A stretch of 64,000 bases of DNA, from contig CAZMPN010000001.1 of the NCBI GenBank assembly GCA_964568395.1, forward strand, positions 124,001 through 188,000, written 5' to 3'. The notes beneath the pieces were generated by a model. It searched no databases and was not told the origin of the DNA. It was given only the letters and a program-made list of their open reading frames with translations. Numbering within the stretch: position 1 is the first letter of the stretch; each line of letters opens with the position of its first letter. Position numbers and translations under genes: made by a program. This DNA comes from UBA6016 sp964568395 (GTDB lineage Bacteria > Campylobacterota > Campylobacteria > Campylobacterales > UBA6016). Positions 31,810-40,714 of this stretch are shown piece by piece.

Positions 31810-33003
31810 ATGAACGTAGATATGATGCGAAAAATAGACTACTGGGCCGGCGTGCCGCTCTGCTTTTTATCGACATATCTGCTAAAGCCCCTGCATGCGC
31901 TATGCACGCCTAAAAAACCGAAAAACGTCCTGCTCATAGAGCTTAGCGAGATGGGCAGCACGATACTTTGCGATCCTATGATGCAGCGTCTCAAAAGTAA
32001 CGGCTGCGAGCTATTTTTCGTAATTTTCAAAAAAAACGAGCCGAGCCTCAGGCTGCTTAACACCGTATCAAAAGAGAATACTTTTACGATTAGAGAGGAT
32101 TCGCTTTTTACGCTTGCCGCCGACGTGCTTAGATTTTTGGTCTGGTGCAGACAAAAAAAGATAGATTCGGTCATCGACCTAGAGCTATTTTCCCGTGTAA
32201 CGGCGCTTCTTACCGGATTTAGCGGTGCCGTAAACCGTGTCGGATATCACGCGTTTCATAACGAAGGGCTCTACCGCGGCGATATGCTCACGCACAAAGT
32301 CGCCTACAACCCGCATATGCACATAGCCAAAAACTTTATATCTCTTTCAAATGCGCTTTTAAGTGACGCGAAGGAGACGCCGTACTCCAAAAAAGCCGTA
32401 ACGGACGAGGAGATAAGACTCAAAAAAGCCGAGATTTCTGACGAAGCAAAACAGGGCGTGATAGCCAAAATAAAAGCCGCGATGCCTATTTTTGACGGTT
32501 CTCAGGATATAGTCATATTCAACGCGAACGCCTCGGACCTCATGCCGCTAAGACGATGGCCCAGGGAGTACTATATAGAGCTTGGGCGCAAATTGCTTGA
32601 GAGCTATCCGAACATCATCATACTCCTTACCGGTGCGCCTAGCGAGCGAGAAGGGCTCGACGTGATACGCCAAAATCTAGGGGATAGATGCGTCAACTTC
32701 GCCGGAAGTACGACATTTGCGGAGCTAGCTCCCCTATACGCCGTTAGCCGCCTGATGCTTACAAACGATAGCGGCCCGGCGCACTTCGCGGCCGTCACCG
32801 AGCTGCCTACGTTCGTATTTTTCGGGCCTGAGACGCCGGCGCTTTATGGAAGTCTCGGCAACTTCACGCCAATATATGCGCATCTTGCATGTTCGCCTTG
32901 CGTCTCAGCGGCAAACCACCGCAAAAGCGCCTGCGACGACAATCAATGCGTGAAGGTGATTTCGCCCCAGTTCGTTTTCGACGTTCTTAAAAAAGCGTTG
33001 TAA
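31810..33003 (+). CDS. GT9 (ADP-heptose:LPS heptosyltransferase-like) glycosyltransferase
   Basis: 397 residues of GT-B fold. The N-terminal domain begins after about 37 residues with NVLLIELSEMGSTILCDPMM; the C-terminal domain has NANASDLMPLRRWPREYY and the GT9 signature LTNDSGPAHFAAV, ending with a FFGPETPALYG region. No donor-specific motif can be read by eye, so heptose transfer is only the family default. An unusual feature is the hydrophobic patch near residues 11-28, which may sit on the membrane. It lies 10 bases after the YbhN-like gene. Confidence 0.82.
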   Translation: MNVDMMRKIDYWAGVPLCFLSTYLLKPLHALCTPKKPKNVLLIELSEMGSTILCDPMMQRLKSNGCELFFVIFKKNEPSLRLLNTVSKENTFTIREDSLFTLAADVLRFLVWCRQKKIDSVIDLELFSRVTALLTGFSGAVNRVGYHAFHNEGLYRGDMLTHKVAYNPHMHIAKNFISLSNALLSDAKETPYSKKAVTDEEIRLKKAEISDEAKQGVIAKIKAAMPIFDGSQDIVIFNANASDLMPLRRWPREYYIELGRKLLESYPNIIILLTGAPSEREGLDVIRQNLGDRCVNFAGSTTFAELAPLYAVSRLMLTNDSGPAHFAAVTELPTFVFFGPETPALYGSLGNFTPIYAHLACSPCVSAANHRKSACDDNQCVKVISPQFVFDVLKKAL

Positions 33004-33023
33004 TTTTAAATTAGGAAAAAAAT

Positions 33024-33341
33024 ATGAAAAAAACCATTTTAGTTTTAACGGCGTTCGCGCTGTCCCTCTTTGCCGATAACTTCACTACGCCCGCCGCACA
33101 AAAGGCGCCTGCCGAGCCGGTAGTAAACGCTCAACCGGCTCCAAAAGAGAGCATGGTGGCCGCCGATGCGAAAGCCCAGACCGTAAAAGAGCCTAAGGTC
33201 ATAGCAAAAACGCACAAAAAATCAAAAAAAACAGCCAAGACGGCAGGCAAAAAAACCAAAAAACACGTCGTGAAAGCAAAGCACGGCAAAAAAATAGCCG
33301 CCAAAAAACACGCGAAAAAAGCAAAACACAAAAAAGCGTAA
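33024..33341 (+). CDS. secreted polycationic Lys/Ala-rich protein
   Basis: 105 residues: signal peptide 1-17 (ending LFA), a Pro/Ala-rich linker to about residue 45, then a tail made almost entirely of Lys, Ala, His and Thr with many KK pairs (KKSKK, KKTKKH, AKKHAKK). The tail resembles histone H1-type or other nucleic-acid/anion-binding repeats. No cysteines and no aromatic residues apart from a Phe. It lies inside the glycosyltransferase block (21 bases after GT9, 10 before the second ArnT-like gene). The role is unknown; binding LPS phosphates, teichoic-like polymers or DNA is a guess. Confidence 0.65.
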   Translation: MKKTILVLTAFALSLFADNFTTPAAQKAPAEPVVNAQPAPKESMVAADAKAQTVKEPKVIAKTHKKSKKTAKTAGKKTKKHVVKAKHGKKIAAKKHAKKAKHKKA

Positions 33342-33351
33342 TAGGGTCTAG

Positions 33352-34749
33352 ATGTTTAAAAAGCCGATATTCGCCCTTATCGTTTCGCTAACGATTCTTA
33401 GGCTTATAACGGCGCCATTTTTCGGATACGGGGTGGACGAGGCCCACTATGTGCTATACGCCAGACATCTCGCCCTTAGCTATTTCGACCATCCGCCTCT
33501 TGTTGGCTGGGTGCACTATCTATTTTCTTTTTTGGGTGCCGGCGAGTTTTGGGCTAGAGTGCCGGCGATACTGCTCGGTGCGGCCGACAGCTATCTTGTC
33601 TACCTGCTGCTAAAAGAGAGGGGTGAGAAGGCTGCCCTTTGGGCGGTAGCCGCATTTAACGCCTCGTTGGTTATCGGCGTCCTATTGCTGACGCTAATGC
33701 CGGACTCCCTATTGATAACGCTAATGCTGTTGCTGATATTTGCCGTAAAAAGGCTGGAAGATTCGAAAACACTTACAAATTATCTGCTTTTAGGCTTGGT
33801 GTTCGGCCTTTTGGGGCTTAGCAAATATACGGCTATTTTGTTCGTCGCCGGATTTGCCGTCTATGTCATTTGGGCGAGACGGCTTGATATAGCGTTTAAC
33901 GCCGGAGTAATCCCGGCTTTTTTGGTGTCGCTCCTTTTTGTCTCCCCGGTAATACTATGGAATCTAGACAACAACTTCGCAAGTTTCGCATACCAGGCTT
34001 CGCACGTAGGGGGAGGAGACGGAGGAAGCCTCAAAAACTTTTTTACTTCTCTAGGCAGGCAGTTTGGCGCGTACAATCCGGCGCTTTTTATCATGGCTTT
34101 TTACGGGCTTTACGAGGCTTTCAAAAAAGGCGAGCATAAACTTGAAATATCCATCACGCTTCCGGTGCTTTTGTTTATGCTGGCCTCGCAGTATAGGCAA
34201 GTCGCCCTGCCGCACTGGATAAGTCCGTTTTTCGCCATTTTTGTTCCGATAGGCGCTTCGTATCTATACCTGGCAAGAGAGAAGCTTGCAAGGTGGATTG
34301 TCGGCGCAAGTCTGGCTATTGCCCTAATCGTTCATGCGGAGCTTATTTTCAAAGTAGGAAAATTTGCGGATTATAAGTCGCCTTTTAGGGATATAGCCGG
34401 GTGGAGCGAGGCTTGCGACGAGGCCTCAAAGAGGCTGGAAGGGATAGATGGCGCGAATAAAGCCTTAGCCGTCACGAATTGGACGGTCGCCAGCAGGGCC
34501 ATAGTCTATTCCAAAGCTCCGGTCTATCTGATAGATGATAGAAAAGACCAGTTCGATATCTGGGAGGGCGACTCGCCGATCGGCAAAGACCTCTTGTTTA
34601 TAAACCCTAAGACGTTTCATAAGGATATCAATGCGAGCTTTGTTTGCGGCGAATACGAGAACGTCGGTTCGTATGAGGCGAGAATAGGGGGCGCCATTGT
34701 GGATACCTTCGATTTTGAGCTGTGCAGAGATTTTGGGGGTATTAGATGA
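33352..34749 (+). CDS. ArnT/PMT-type membrane glycosyltransferase (copy 2)
   Basis: 465 residues, paralogous to the gene at 29485: VDEAHYVLYARHLALSYFDHPPL matches TDEAYYYLWSKHLALGYLDHPPL there, and LMPDSLLITLML and LLGLSKYTAILF also correspond. Again about ten membrane helices, with a soluble periplasmic C-terminal region from about 340. The two copies have diverged widely, so they may have different acceptors or donors. The stop overlaps the PAP2 start (ATGA). Confidence 0.85.
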   Translation: MFKKPIFALIVSLTILRLITAPFFGYGVDEAHYVLYARHLALSYFDHPPLVGWVHYLFSFLGAGEFWARVPAILLGAADSYLVYLLLKERGEKAALWAVAAFNASLVIGVLLLTLMPDSLLITLMLLLIFAVKRLEDSKTLTNYLLLGLVFGLLGLSKYTAILFVAGFAVYVIWARRLDIAFNAGVIPAFLVSLLFVSPVILWNLDNNFASFAYQASHVGGGDGGSLKNFFTSLGRQFGAYNPALFIMAFYGLYEAFKKGEHKLEISITLPVLLFMLASQYRQVALPHWISPFFAIFVPIGASYLYLAREKLARWIVGASLAIALIVHAELIFKVGKFADYKSPFRDIAGWSEACDEASKRLEGIDGANKALAVTNWTVASRAIVYSKAPVYLIDDRKDQFDIWEGDSPIGKDLLFINPKTFHKDINASFVCGEYENVGSYEARIGGAIVDTFDFELCRDFGGIR

Positions 34750-35348
34750 AGCTTTTTTGGTCCGTTTTTTCGTTTATAGCCGTCGCCTTTTTTTGCGTCT
34801 TTAGCTACCACTCTTTGGATATGGCCGTCGCGGAGTATTTTTATACAAACAGGCCCTTGGAGCAGTTTTTCGAGACGGTGACGAGATTTGGCGAATCAAA
34901 ATGGTATCTTCTGGGATTTGGCGGTTTGGCTATCGTTTTTAGGTATATTTTTCGCCTAAAAAGCGTCTCAAATCGTTTTTTGTATCTATTTTTGGCCGTC
35001 GCCGGAAGCGGGCTAATCGTAGATATACTAAAATTTGTTTTTGGAAGAGCCAGGCCTAAGCTATATTTTGAACAGCAGATATACGGTATAAAATTTTTCG
35101 GCGGCGAATATCTATACTATTCGTTTCCGTCCGGGCACTGCGCCACAGTTTCATCGCTCGGCGTCGGGGCTTTGCTGTTTTTTGGCAAAAAATCGTTGCC
35201 TATTTTGGTTTTCTGCGCGCTCGTGGTGCTCAGTCGTATAGCGATAACGGCGCACTATCTATCGGATATAGTGGCGGGGGTGTATGTCGGGGTATTGTTT
35301 TCGGTTTGGCTGGCGCATAAGATGAGAGAAAAAGGTATAAATTTTTGA
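34746..35348 (+). CDS. PAP2-family membrane phosphatase
   Basis: 200 residues, six membrane helices. The three PAP2 motifs are complete: KFVFGRARP, SFPSGH and SRIAITAHYLSD. The family includes undecaprenyl-diphosphate phosphatases, phosphatidylglycerol-phosphate phosphatases and lipid A phosphatases (LpxE/LpxF). Its place between an ArnT-like transferase and uppS suggests lipid A or undecaprenyl phosphate as substrate, which is inference. It overlaps both neighbours by four bases. Confidence 0.85.
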   Translation: MKLFWSVFSFIAVAFFCVFSYHSLDMAVAEYFYTNRPLEQFFETVTRFGESKWYLLGFGGLAIVFRYIFRLKSVSNRFLYLFLAVAGSGLIVDILKFVFGRARPKLYFEQQIYGIKFFGGEYLYYSFPSGHCATVSSLGVGALLFFGKKSLPILVFCALVVLSRIAITAHYLSDIVAGVYVGVLFSVWLAHKMREKGINF

Positions 35349-36022
35349 AAACGCCAAGGCATATAGCGATTATTATGGACGGTAACGGCAGATGGGCCAA
35401 GGAGCGGGGCAAGGCGAGAAGCAAAGGCCACGAAGAGGGCGCCAAAAACGTAAGAGCGATAACCGAATCGGCCATAAAAGCCGGAGTGAAATACCTTACG
35501 TTATATGCTTTCAGCACCGAGAACTGGGCTAGACCGAAGACGGAAGTGGAATTTTTGATGAAGCTGCTGGAGCGCTATCTTGACAAGGAAGCTGAGAGCT
35601 ACAGAAAAAACGGTATAAGATTCGAGGTAATAGGCGACATCTCTAGGTTTTCGGATTCACTCGTAAAAAAGATAGAGTCCATCAGGGTCGAGACCGCGAA
35701 AAACAAGAAGCTGACGCAGGTGCTTGCTATAAACTACGGCGCCAAAGACGAGATAGTGCGAGCGGTAAAAAAAATGCAAAGCTCATCTTTGGAGATAGAC
35801 GAACAAAATCTGAGCGCGTCTTTGGATACGGCGTTTATGCCCGACGTAGATATGCTTGTCCGTACCGGCGGAGATATGAGGCTCTCAAACTTCATGTTGT
35901 GGCAGTCGGCGTATGCGGAGCTGTTTTTTACAAAAACGCTCTGGCCTGATTTCGGCGAGGAAGAGCTGTTTTCGATGATCGAAGAGTTTAAAACAAGAGA
36001 GAGGAGGTTTGGAAAAGTATGA
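35345..36022 (+). CDS. uppS: undecaprenyl diphosphate synthase
   Basis: cis-Prenyltransferase that makes the C55 carrier from IPP and farnesyl diphosphate. MDGNGRWA with the catalytic Asp is near residue 12, then LTLYAFSTENW, and the C-terminal MLVRTGGDMRLSNFMLWQ and E-x-FF motifs. 225 residues. It begins with TTG in a TTGA overlap with the PAP2 gene, and its own stop overlaps the prepilin peptidase ATG (ATGA). The carrier it makes is used by MurG/MraY-type pathways and probably the ArnT-like enzymes nearby. Confidence 0.96.
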   Translation: MKTPRHIAIIMDGNGRWAKERGKARSKGHEEGAKNVRAITESAIKAGVKYLTLYAFSTENWARPKTEVEFLMKLLERYLDKEAESYRKNGIRFEVIGDISRFSDSLVKKIESIRVETAKNKKLTQVLAINYGAKDEIVRAVKKMQSSSLEIDEQNLSASLDTAFMPDVDMLVRTGGDMRLSNFMLWQSAYAELFFTKTLWPDFGEEELFSMIEEFKTRERRFGKV

Positions 36023-36771
36023 TAGTCTTTGCGCTTTTTCTAGGCCTCGTATTCGGCTCTTTTTTGAACGTCCTCATAGTTAGAATACCGAAAGAACAGA
36101 GTATCGCAAGGCCTGCTTCGCACTGCCCGGTTTGTAAAAACCATATCAAGTGGTACCACAACATACCGCTGTTCTCATATCTATTTTTAAAGGGCAGATG
36201 CGCCTATTGCGGCTCAAGGATACCCGCGGTATATCTGATTGTAGAGCTTCTAAGCGGGTTAATATTCGCCCTTATATTTATGAAATCGCCGAACATCTTC
36301 TATGCGGTTTGCGTCTCTGTGTCGTTTACGCTTTTGCTGGCGCTCTCCATAATAGATATAAGATACAAAGAGGTTCCGGACTCAATAAACCTATCGGCGT
36401 TTTTTGCCGGACTCTCGGCCGCGCTTTTTTACGCCCCGATGCCGACGTTTATCAACTTCATAAACCTTCTGGAGTACGGCAAATCGGCTTTTTTGCTTGC
36501 CGGGTTCTTCGTGATGCTTAGATTTGTCCTCTCATATGCGCTCAAAAAAGAGAGCCTGGGCGAAGCCGATATCATAGTCGCCGCGACGCTAGGCGCGTTG
36601 CTTGGCAGCCTTAACGGCTTTTTGGCGATATTCGTAGGGGCGCTTTTGTCTTTGGTTCCGGCTTTGATATATAGAAAAAAAGGGGTAAACGAAGTCGCGT
36701 TCGTGCCTTTTTTGTCTATCGGCGGCTTCTTGGTTTTCGTATTCAAAGAACATCTCTGGTTTATGGGATAA
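36019..36771 (+). CDS. prepilin peptidase / N-methyltransferase (type IV leader peptidase)
   Basis: 250 residues. The cytoplasmic loop has two CxxC pairs (CPVC, CAYC) as in bifunctional PilD enzymes. Catalytic aspartates are in SIIDIRYKEVPD and in GEADI (usually G-x-G-D, so the first part is altered but the Asp is kept). About seven membrane helices. It processes prepilins of type II secretion, type IV pili or DNA-uptake pseudopili; with comEA in the same window, competence is likely. Start in an ATGA overlap with uppS. Confidence 0.92.
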   Translation: MIVFALFLGLVFGSFLNVLIVRIPKEQSIARPASHCPVCKNHIKWYHNIPLFSYLFLKGRCAYCGSRIPAVYLIVELLSGLIFALIFMKSPNIFYAVCVSVSFTLLLALSIIDIRYKEVPDSINLSAFFAGLSAALFYAPMPTFINFINLLEYGKSAFLLAGFFVMLRFVLSYALKKESLGEADIIVAATLGALLGSLNGFLAIFVGALLSLVPALIYRKKGVNEVAFVPFLSIGGFLVFVFKEHLWFMG

Positions 36772-36774
36772 GAT

Positions 36775-37830
36775 GTGAAAAGGGTCGAATCGTACATAGT
36801 TGACAACTTCTTGTCGTTTTTTTGGTCGTTTTTCCTGACGCTTTTTTCGCTCTCGTCGCTTGTCCTTATCATAAGATTGGCCGATCTTACCGGCGTTGCC
36901 AATATAGATTTGGCGGATTTTGCCACCCTGTATCTATTCGGAGTGCCGCAACTGCTTTTCTACACGCTTCCTATAGCGTTTTTCCTGTCGATGGGACTCT
37001 CCCTTTCAAAGCTATCGTTCGATAGGGAGCTTGTGGCGCTCTTCGCTTTGGGCTTGGACGCAAAACGGCTTCTTGCCCCGATAGTGAAAATAGCAGTTAT
37101 GTTCAGCGCAGCGCTTCTTGTCGTGGGATACTTCCTAAACCCGTATAGCACAGCCGTCGCAAAAAATTTCATCGAAAATAAAAAAGGGGCTTCGACTCTT
37201 AACGTAAAAGCTAGCGAAGCCGGCCAGAAGTTCGGCGATTGGCTTGTTTTCGTCTCTGGCGAGGAAGGGGGCGGCTTTAGCGATACGGTGCTATTTTCGA
37301 CATCCTCCAAAACATCGCTAATAGAAGAGGCAAAGTCCGACAGAAACTCCACTACGATGATTTTGGCGAAAAACGCGAAGATATTTAACGAAAACGGCAT
37401 TCCTTCTTTGTTGCTACAAAACGGCAAAGGGTACAAGATAGAGGATCTAAACTCCTCAAAACTCCTTTATTTTAAAGAGATGAAGATAATGGCCGAGCCG
37501 AAAAACGGAGAGTTCGAGGCTGCGGATTTTGTCGCCTACTGGATGCAGGCGGCGAACGATAAGAAACGGGCGAAGGATTTCAGCGACGTGTTTTTGACCT
37601 CCATGTTTCCGATCTTGTCTTTGTTTTTTATCCCGGCGATAGGCATAGTAAACCCTAGATACCAAAAAAATAGGGCGCCGATCTATTTTATAGGGGCGAT
37701 AGCCCTTTTTTACACGCTGATGCTCTCTATAAATCCATCTCTTACCTACTATGGGATAATAGTCATTGCTCCGGCTTGGTTCTTTGCCGGGCTTATGCTC
37801 TACAAAAAGAGCGGTGCGGCCAGGTTTTAG
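36775..37830 (+). CDS. LptF/LptG-family LPS export permease
   Basis: 351 residues; GTG start three bases after the prepilin peptidase stop. Six membrane helices (three at each end) enclose a beta-rich periplasmic domain (about 130-260), the YjgP/YjgQ pattern. LptF and LptG form the inner-membrane part of the LPS transporter with LptB. Which of the two this is cannot be decided by eye. Confidence 0.88.
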   Translation: MKRVESYIVDNFLSFFWSFFLTLFSLSSLVLIIRLADLTGVANIDLADFATLYLFGVPQLLFYTLPIAFFLSMGLSLSKLSFDRELVALFALGLDAKRLLAPIVKIAVMFSAALLVVGYFLNPYSTAVAKNFIENKKGASTLNVKASEAGQKFGDWLVFVSGEEGGGFSDTVLFSTSSKTSLIEEAKSDRNSTTMILAKNAKIFNENGIPSLLLQNGKGYKIEDLNSSKLLYFKEMKIMAEPKNGEFEAADFVAYWMQAANDKKRAKDFSDVFLTSMFPILSLFFIPAIGIVNPRYQKNRAPIYFIGAIALFYTLMLSINPSLTYYGIIVIAPAWFFAGLMLYKKSGAARF

Positions 37831-37833
37831 CGC

Positions 37834-38595
37834 TTGAGAGTGCTAGCTATAGTCTCCTATGACGGCAGCCGGTTTTACGGCTCCCAGATACAAAATAGCG
37901 GGCGCTCTACGATTATGGGCGAGTTTGCAAAAGCCCTTTCGTCGGTCGGCATCTTTGCCGCGCCGATAGCTTCCGGGCGCACAGATACCGGGGTGCACGC
38001 CTTGCGTCAACCTATAGCGTTCGACCTTCCGCCTTTTTGGGAAGAGCAGGTCGGAAACGGCGCCTCATCCTTCTTGCTCTCGCACCTAAACCGTAAACTC
38101 TCCCCATATATACGAATAAACAAGCTATATAAAGTATGCGACGATTTCAATCCGAGATTTGACGCGCTTAGGCGTTCGTATAGGTATATCGTCGCTACGA
38201 AGCCGTCCGTGTTTTGTTCGGACTATGCCGCTTTTGTTCCTCATATCGACGAGGAAGCCGTGCAAGAAGCGATAGGTGCGTTCGAGGGCGTGCACGATTT
38301 TAGGTTTTTCAAAAAAAACGGAAGCGAAACGGAAAACGACATAAGGGAGATATATAAAGCCCGCTTCTACAAAAAAAACGGCCTATATGTGTTTAATTTC
38401 GAGGCCAACGGATTTTTAAGAAGCCAGATACGTCTTAGCGTCGGTTTTTTGCTTGCGCTATCCGAGGGTAGACATACCAAAGAGGAGCTTTTGGAGCAGT
38501 TGGACGCCAAAAAAAGACACTTCAGCAAGCCAGCACCGCCAAATGGGCTATATCTGAGTCGCGTCGCGTACGGTAAGCCTTTTTTGCCTCTATAG
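37834..38595 (+). CDS. truA: tRNA pseudouridine(38-40) synthase
   Basis: Makes pseudouridine in the anticodon stem-loop. The catalytic Asp is in the GRTDTGVHA motif, and the N-terminal YDGSRFYGSQ, YRYIVATKP and FEANGFLRSQIRL motifs agree. 253 residues with a TTG start three bases after the LptF/G stop. It ends the long plus-strand train and overlaps the convergent dgkA by six bases. Confidence 0.95.
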   Translation: MRVLAIVSYDGSRFYGSQIQNSGRSTIMGEFAKALSSVGIFAAPIASGRTDTGVHALRQPIAFDLPPFWEEQVGNGASSFLLSHLNRKLSPYIRINKLYKVCDDFNPRFDALRRSYRYIVATKPSVFCSDYAAFVPHIDEEAVQEAIGAFEGVHDFRFFKKNGSETENDIREIYKARFYKKNGLYVFNFEANGFLRSQIRLSVGFLLALSEGRHTKEELLEQLDAKKRHFSKPAPPNGLYLSRVAYGKPFLPL

Positions 38596-38952
38596 TACAA
38601 ATTCCCCCATCAATACCGCACTCCATATCAAAAACGCAAACACTACCGACACCAAAACCACGGCCGCCGCGGCATCCTTGGCCTTTTTCGCCCTTTCGTC
38701 GAATTCCAAGGTTACGAGGTCTACGGTGCGTTCTATCGCGCTGTTGATCATCTCGGCTATAATGATTGGAAACATGGAGAAAAACAGCAGCGCCTTCGAG
38801 ACGGTGGATATGTCGAGAAGCGCTATAAGGGCTGTGGCGCCTATGAACAAAGCGATCTCTATCTGCAGCGCCGTTTCGTTTTTTAGCACCTCCAAAAATC
38901 CGTCTATTCCGTGGCTCGTATTTTTGATGATATTAAATCTTTTTCGCCTCAT
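38590..38952 (-). CDS. dgkA: diacylglycerol kinase
   Basis: Small integral membrane kinase that returns diacylglycerol to phosphatidic acid, the CdsA substrate. 120 residues, three membrane helices, with the signature AEMINSAIERTVDLVTLEFD-type active site then KDAAAAAV-like helix (AKDAAAAVVL). It stands alone on the minus strand and converges on truA with a 6-base overlap. Confidence 0.95.
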   Translation of the reverse strand: MRRKRFNIIKNTSHGIDGFLEVLKNETALQIEIALFIGATALIALLDISTVSKALLFFSMFPIIIAEMINSAIERTVDLVTLEFDERAKKAKDAAAAVVLVSVVFAFLIWSAVLMGEFVL

Positions 38953-38991
38953 AAGCCCCTCCGTCTGCCGACTATTTTATCTCTTTATACT

Positions 38992-38997
38992 ATAATT
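38992..38997 (+). promoter_or_regulatory. perfect -10 placed for a leaderless transcript
   Basis: TATAAT ends five bases before ATG 39003 of the AEC transporter, so transcription should start on or just after the A of the start codon. There is no ribosome site. Confidence 0.5.
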
Positions 38998-39002
38998 TGA
39001 CG

Positions 39003-39893
39003 ATGTTTGAGGGTGTTTTTTTAATTTTTTGTTTTTTGCTTATCGGTTTTGCCATGAAGGCGGCAAAGAGGGATTATTCCGACGTTTTAATACAGTTTTG
39101 TGTCACGGTAGCCTTTCCGGCTCTCATTATAGAGAAGCTCTACTATCTCAAAATAGAACCGGAAAGCTTCATGGTTGCGTTTATCGCCGTCTGCTCGATA
39201 TTTATAGGTTTTTTGTTTGGGTTTTTGCTCTCCCTTGCGCTTAGATTCGATAGGCCGACAAGCGCCGTAGCGATAATGGCGTGCGGTCTTGGCAATACCT
39301 CTTTCGTTGGTTTCCCTTTTATCGAGGCGCTATATGGAAGCGACGCGATATCGTACGGCCTTTTCTTCGACCAGTTCGGCAGCTTCCTGCTTCTGACGAT
39401 TTTTGGCTCTATGATTGCCGCATGGGGACAGGGCAGGGACAGCAGTCTTAAAAAGCTTGTCAAAAGCGTTTTCACGTTCCCGCCGTTCTTGGCTATTTTG
39501 GCCGCATTCGCGATGAAGCCGTTCGTGTTGCCTGGCGTATTTCTGGCTGGATGCGAGAAGCTGGCGGTAGTGCTGTTGCCGCTTGTTACTATCGCCGTCG
39601 GGATGAAGATAGATCTTAGGCATATAGGAAGCAGCATCCAAAATACGGGCGCTATTTTGCTGCTTAAGATGGTCGCTTTGCCGCTTGTAGTCCTCTCGGC
39701 TTTGAGGCTTGGCGCCGTAGAGATTAATACGGCCATGAAGGTTGCCGTAATCGAGTCGGCGATGCCTCCTATGGTGATGGTGGCCGTATTCGCGATGAGA
39801 TATTCGCTCAACGAAAAGCTGGCCGTTTCCGCGGTAGCGCTAGGCGTGTTCGCGTCGTTCGCGGTAATTCCTGTATTTTATTATTTGGCATAA
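39003..39893 (+). CDS. AEC-family transporter (auxin efflux carrier/malate permease-like)
   Basis: 296 residues with ten hydrophobic helices in two halves. MACGLGNTSFVGFPFIEALYG is the conserved N-half crossover region, and ESAMPPMVMVAVFA the equivalent in the second half. The family exports organic acids or amino-acid derivatives; the substrate cannot be predicted. Start ATG 39003 fits the -10 position; a TTG two codons earlier overlaps that element. Nothing in the neighbourhood indicates the substrate. Confidence 0.85.
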   Translation: MFEGVFLIFCFLLIGFAMKAAKRDYSDVLIQFCVTVAFPALIIEKLYYLKIEPESFMVAFIAVCSIFIGFLFGFLLSLALRFDRPTSAVAIMACGLGNTSFVGFPFIEALYGSDAISYGLFFDQFGSFLLLTIFGSMIAAWGQGRDSSLKKLVKSVFTFPPFLAILAAFAMKPFVLPGVFLAGCEKLAVVLLPLVTIAVGMKIDLRHIGSSIQNTGAILLLKMVALPLVVLSALRLGAVEINTAMKVAVIESAMPPMVMVAVFAMRYSLNEKLAVSAVALGVFASFAVIPVFYYLA

Positions 39894-39902
39894 GGGGTCT
39901 TG

Positions 39903-40667
39903 ATGGGTATATTTGAAGCGATAATGCTAGGAATCGTAGAGGGGCTCACGGAGTTTCTCCCGATATCGTCGACGGGGCACCTGATACTGGCGTCCAAGCT
40001 GCTAGGCATAGAGCAGACCGACATACATAAAAGCTTTGAGGTCGTGATACAGATGGGGTCTATTCTGGCTGTCATAGTCATATATTTCGAGAAGCTGATA
40101 AAAAATCTCAACCTGGCAAAAAAACTGGCCGTCGCCTTCCTGCCGACCGGGATACTGGGATTTTTGCTATATAAGCATATAAAGGCGCTTTTTGCTCCGG
40201 AAACGGTGGCGTTTATGCTGATAGCCGGGGGTATATTTTTCATAGCGTTGGAATTTTTCTACAAGGAAAAAGAGCACCATGTGCACAAAGTGGAGGAGAT
40301 AAGCTACAAACAGGCGCTTCTCATAGGGTTTGCCCAGTCTTTCGCGATGGTGCCCGGTACGAGCCGTTCGGGGGCCACGATAATAGGCGGGCTTCTGGCC
40401 GGTCTAAACAGAAGATGCGCCGTCGAGTTCTCGTTTTTGCTCGCCGTCCCTACGATGATCATAGCCTCCGCCTACGATATGCTAAAAAACTTTTCGCACT
40501 TTGACGGAAGCGATAGCGCCAATTTGGCCGCAGGTTTTGTCGCCGCTTTTATCGTCGGGATGATAGCCATAAAGTGGTTTTTGAGGTTCGTCTCAAAATT
40601 TAGTTTCGTGCCGTTTGGTATATACAGGATTGTGCTCGGCGTACTGTTTTTATATATTCTTTTTTGA
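39903..40667 (+). CDS. uppP: undecaprenyl-diphosphatase (BacA/UppP)
   Basis: Recycles undecaprenyl diphosphate to the monophosphate carrier. The two catalytic motifs are EGLTEFLPISSTGHL (residues 14-28) and PGTSRSGATI, the latter with the conserved Arg and Ser. 254 residues, about eight helices. ATG 39903 has AAGGGG at seven bases. With uppS and the PAP2 gene this makes three carrier-lipid enzymes within 6 kb. Confidence 0.96.
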   Translation: MGIFEAIMLGIVEGLTEFLPISSTGHLILASKLLGIEQTDIHKSFEVVIQMGSILAVIVIYFEKLIKNLNLAKKLAVAFLPTGILGFLLYKHIKALFAPETVAFMLIAGGIFFIALEFFYKEKEHHVHKVEEISYKQALLIGFAQSFAMVPGTSRSGATIIGGLLAGLNRRCAVEFSFLLAVPTMIIASAYDMLKNFSHFDGSDSANLAAGFVAAFIVGMIAIKWFLRFVSKFSFVPFGIYRIVLGVLFLYILF

Positions 40668-40714
40668 TTTTTTTGATTACAATATAGGCATAGCTAAAAA
40701 AGGTTTCTAGGGTA

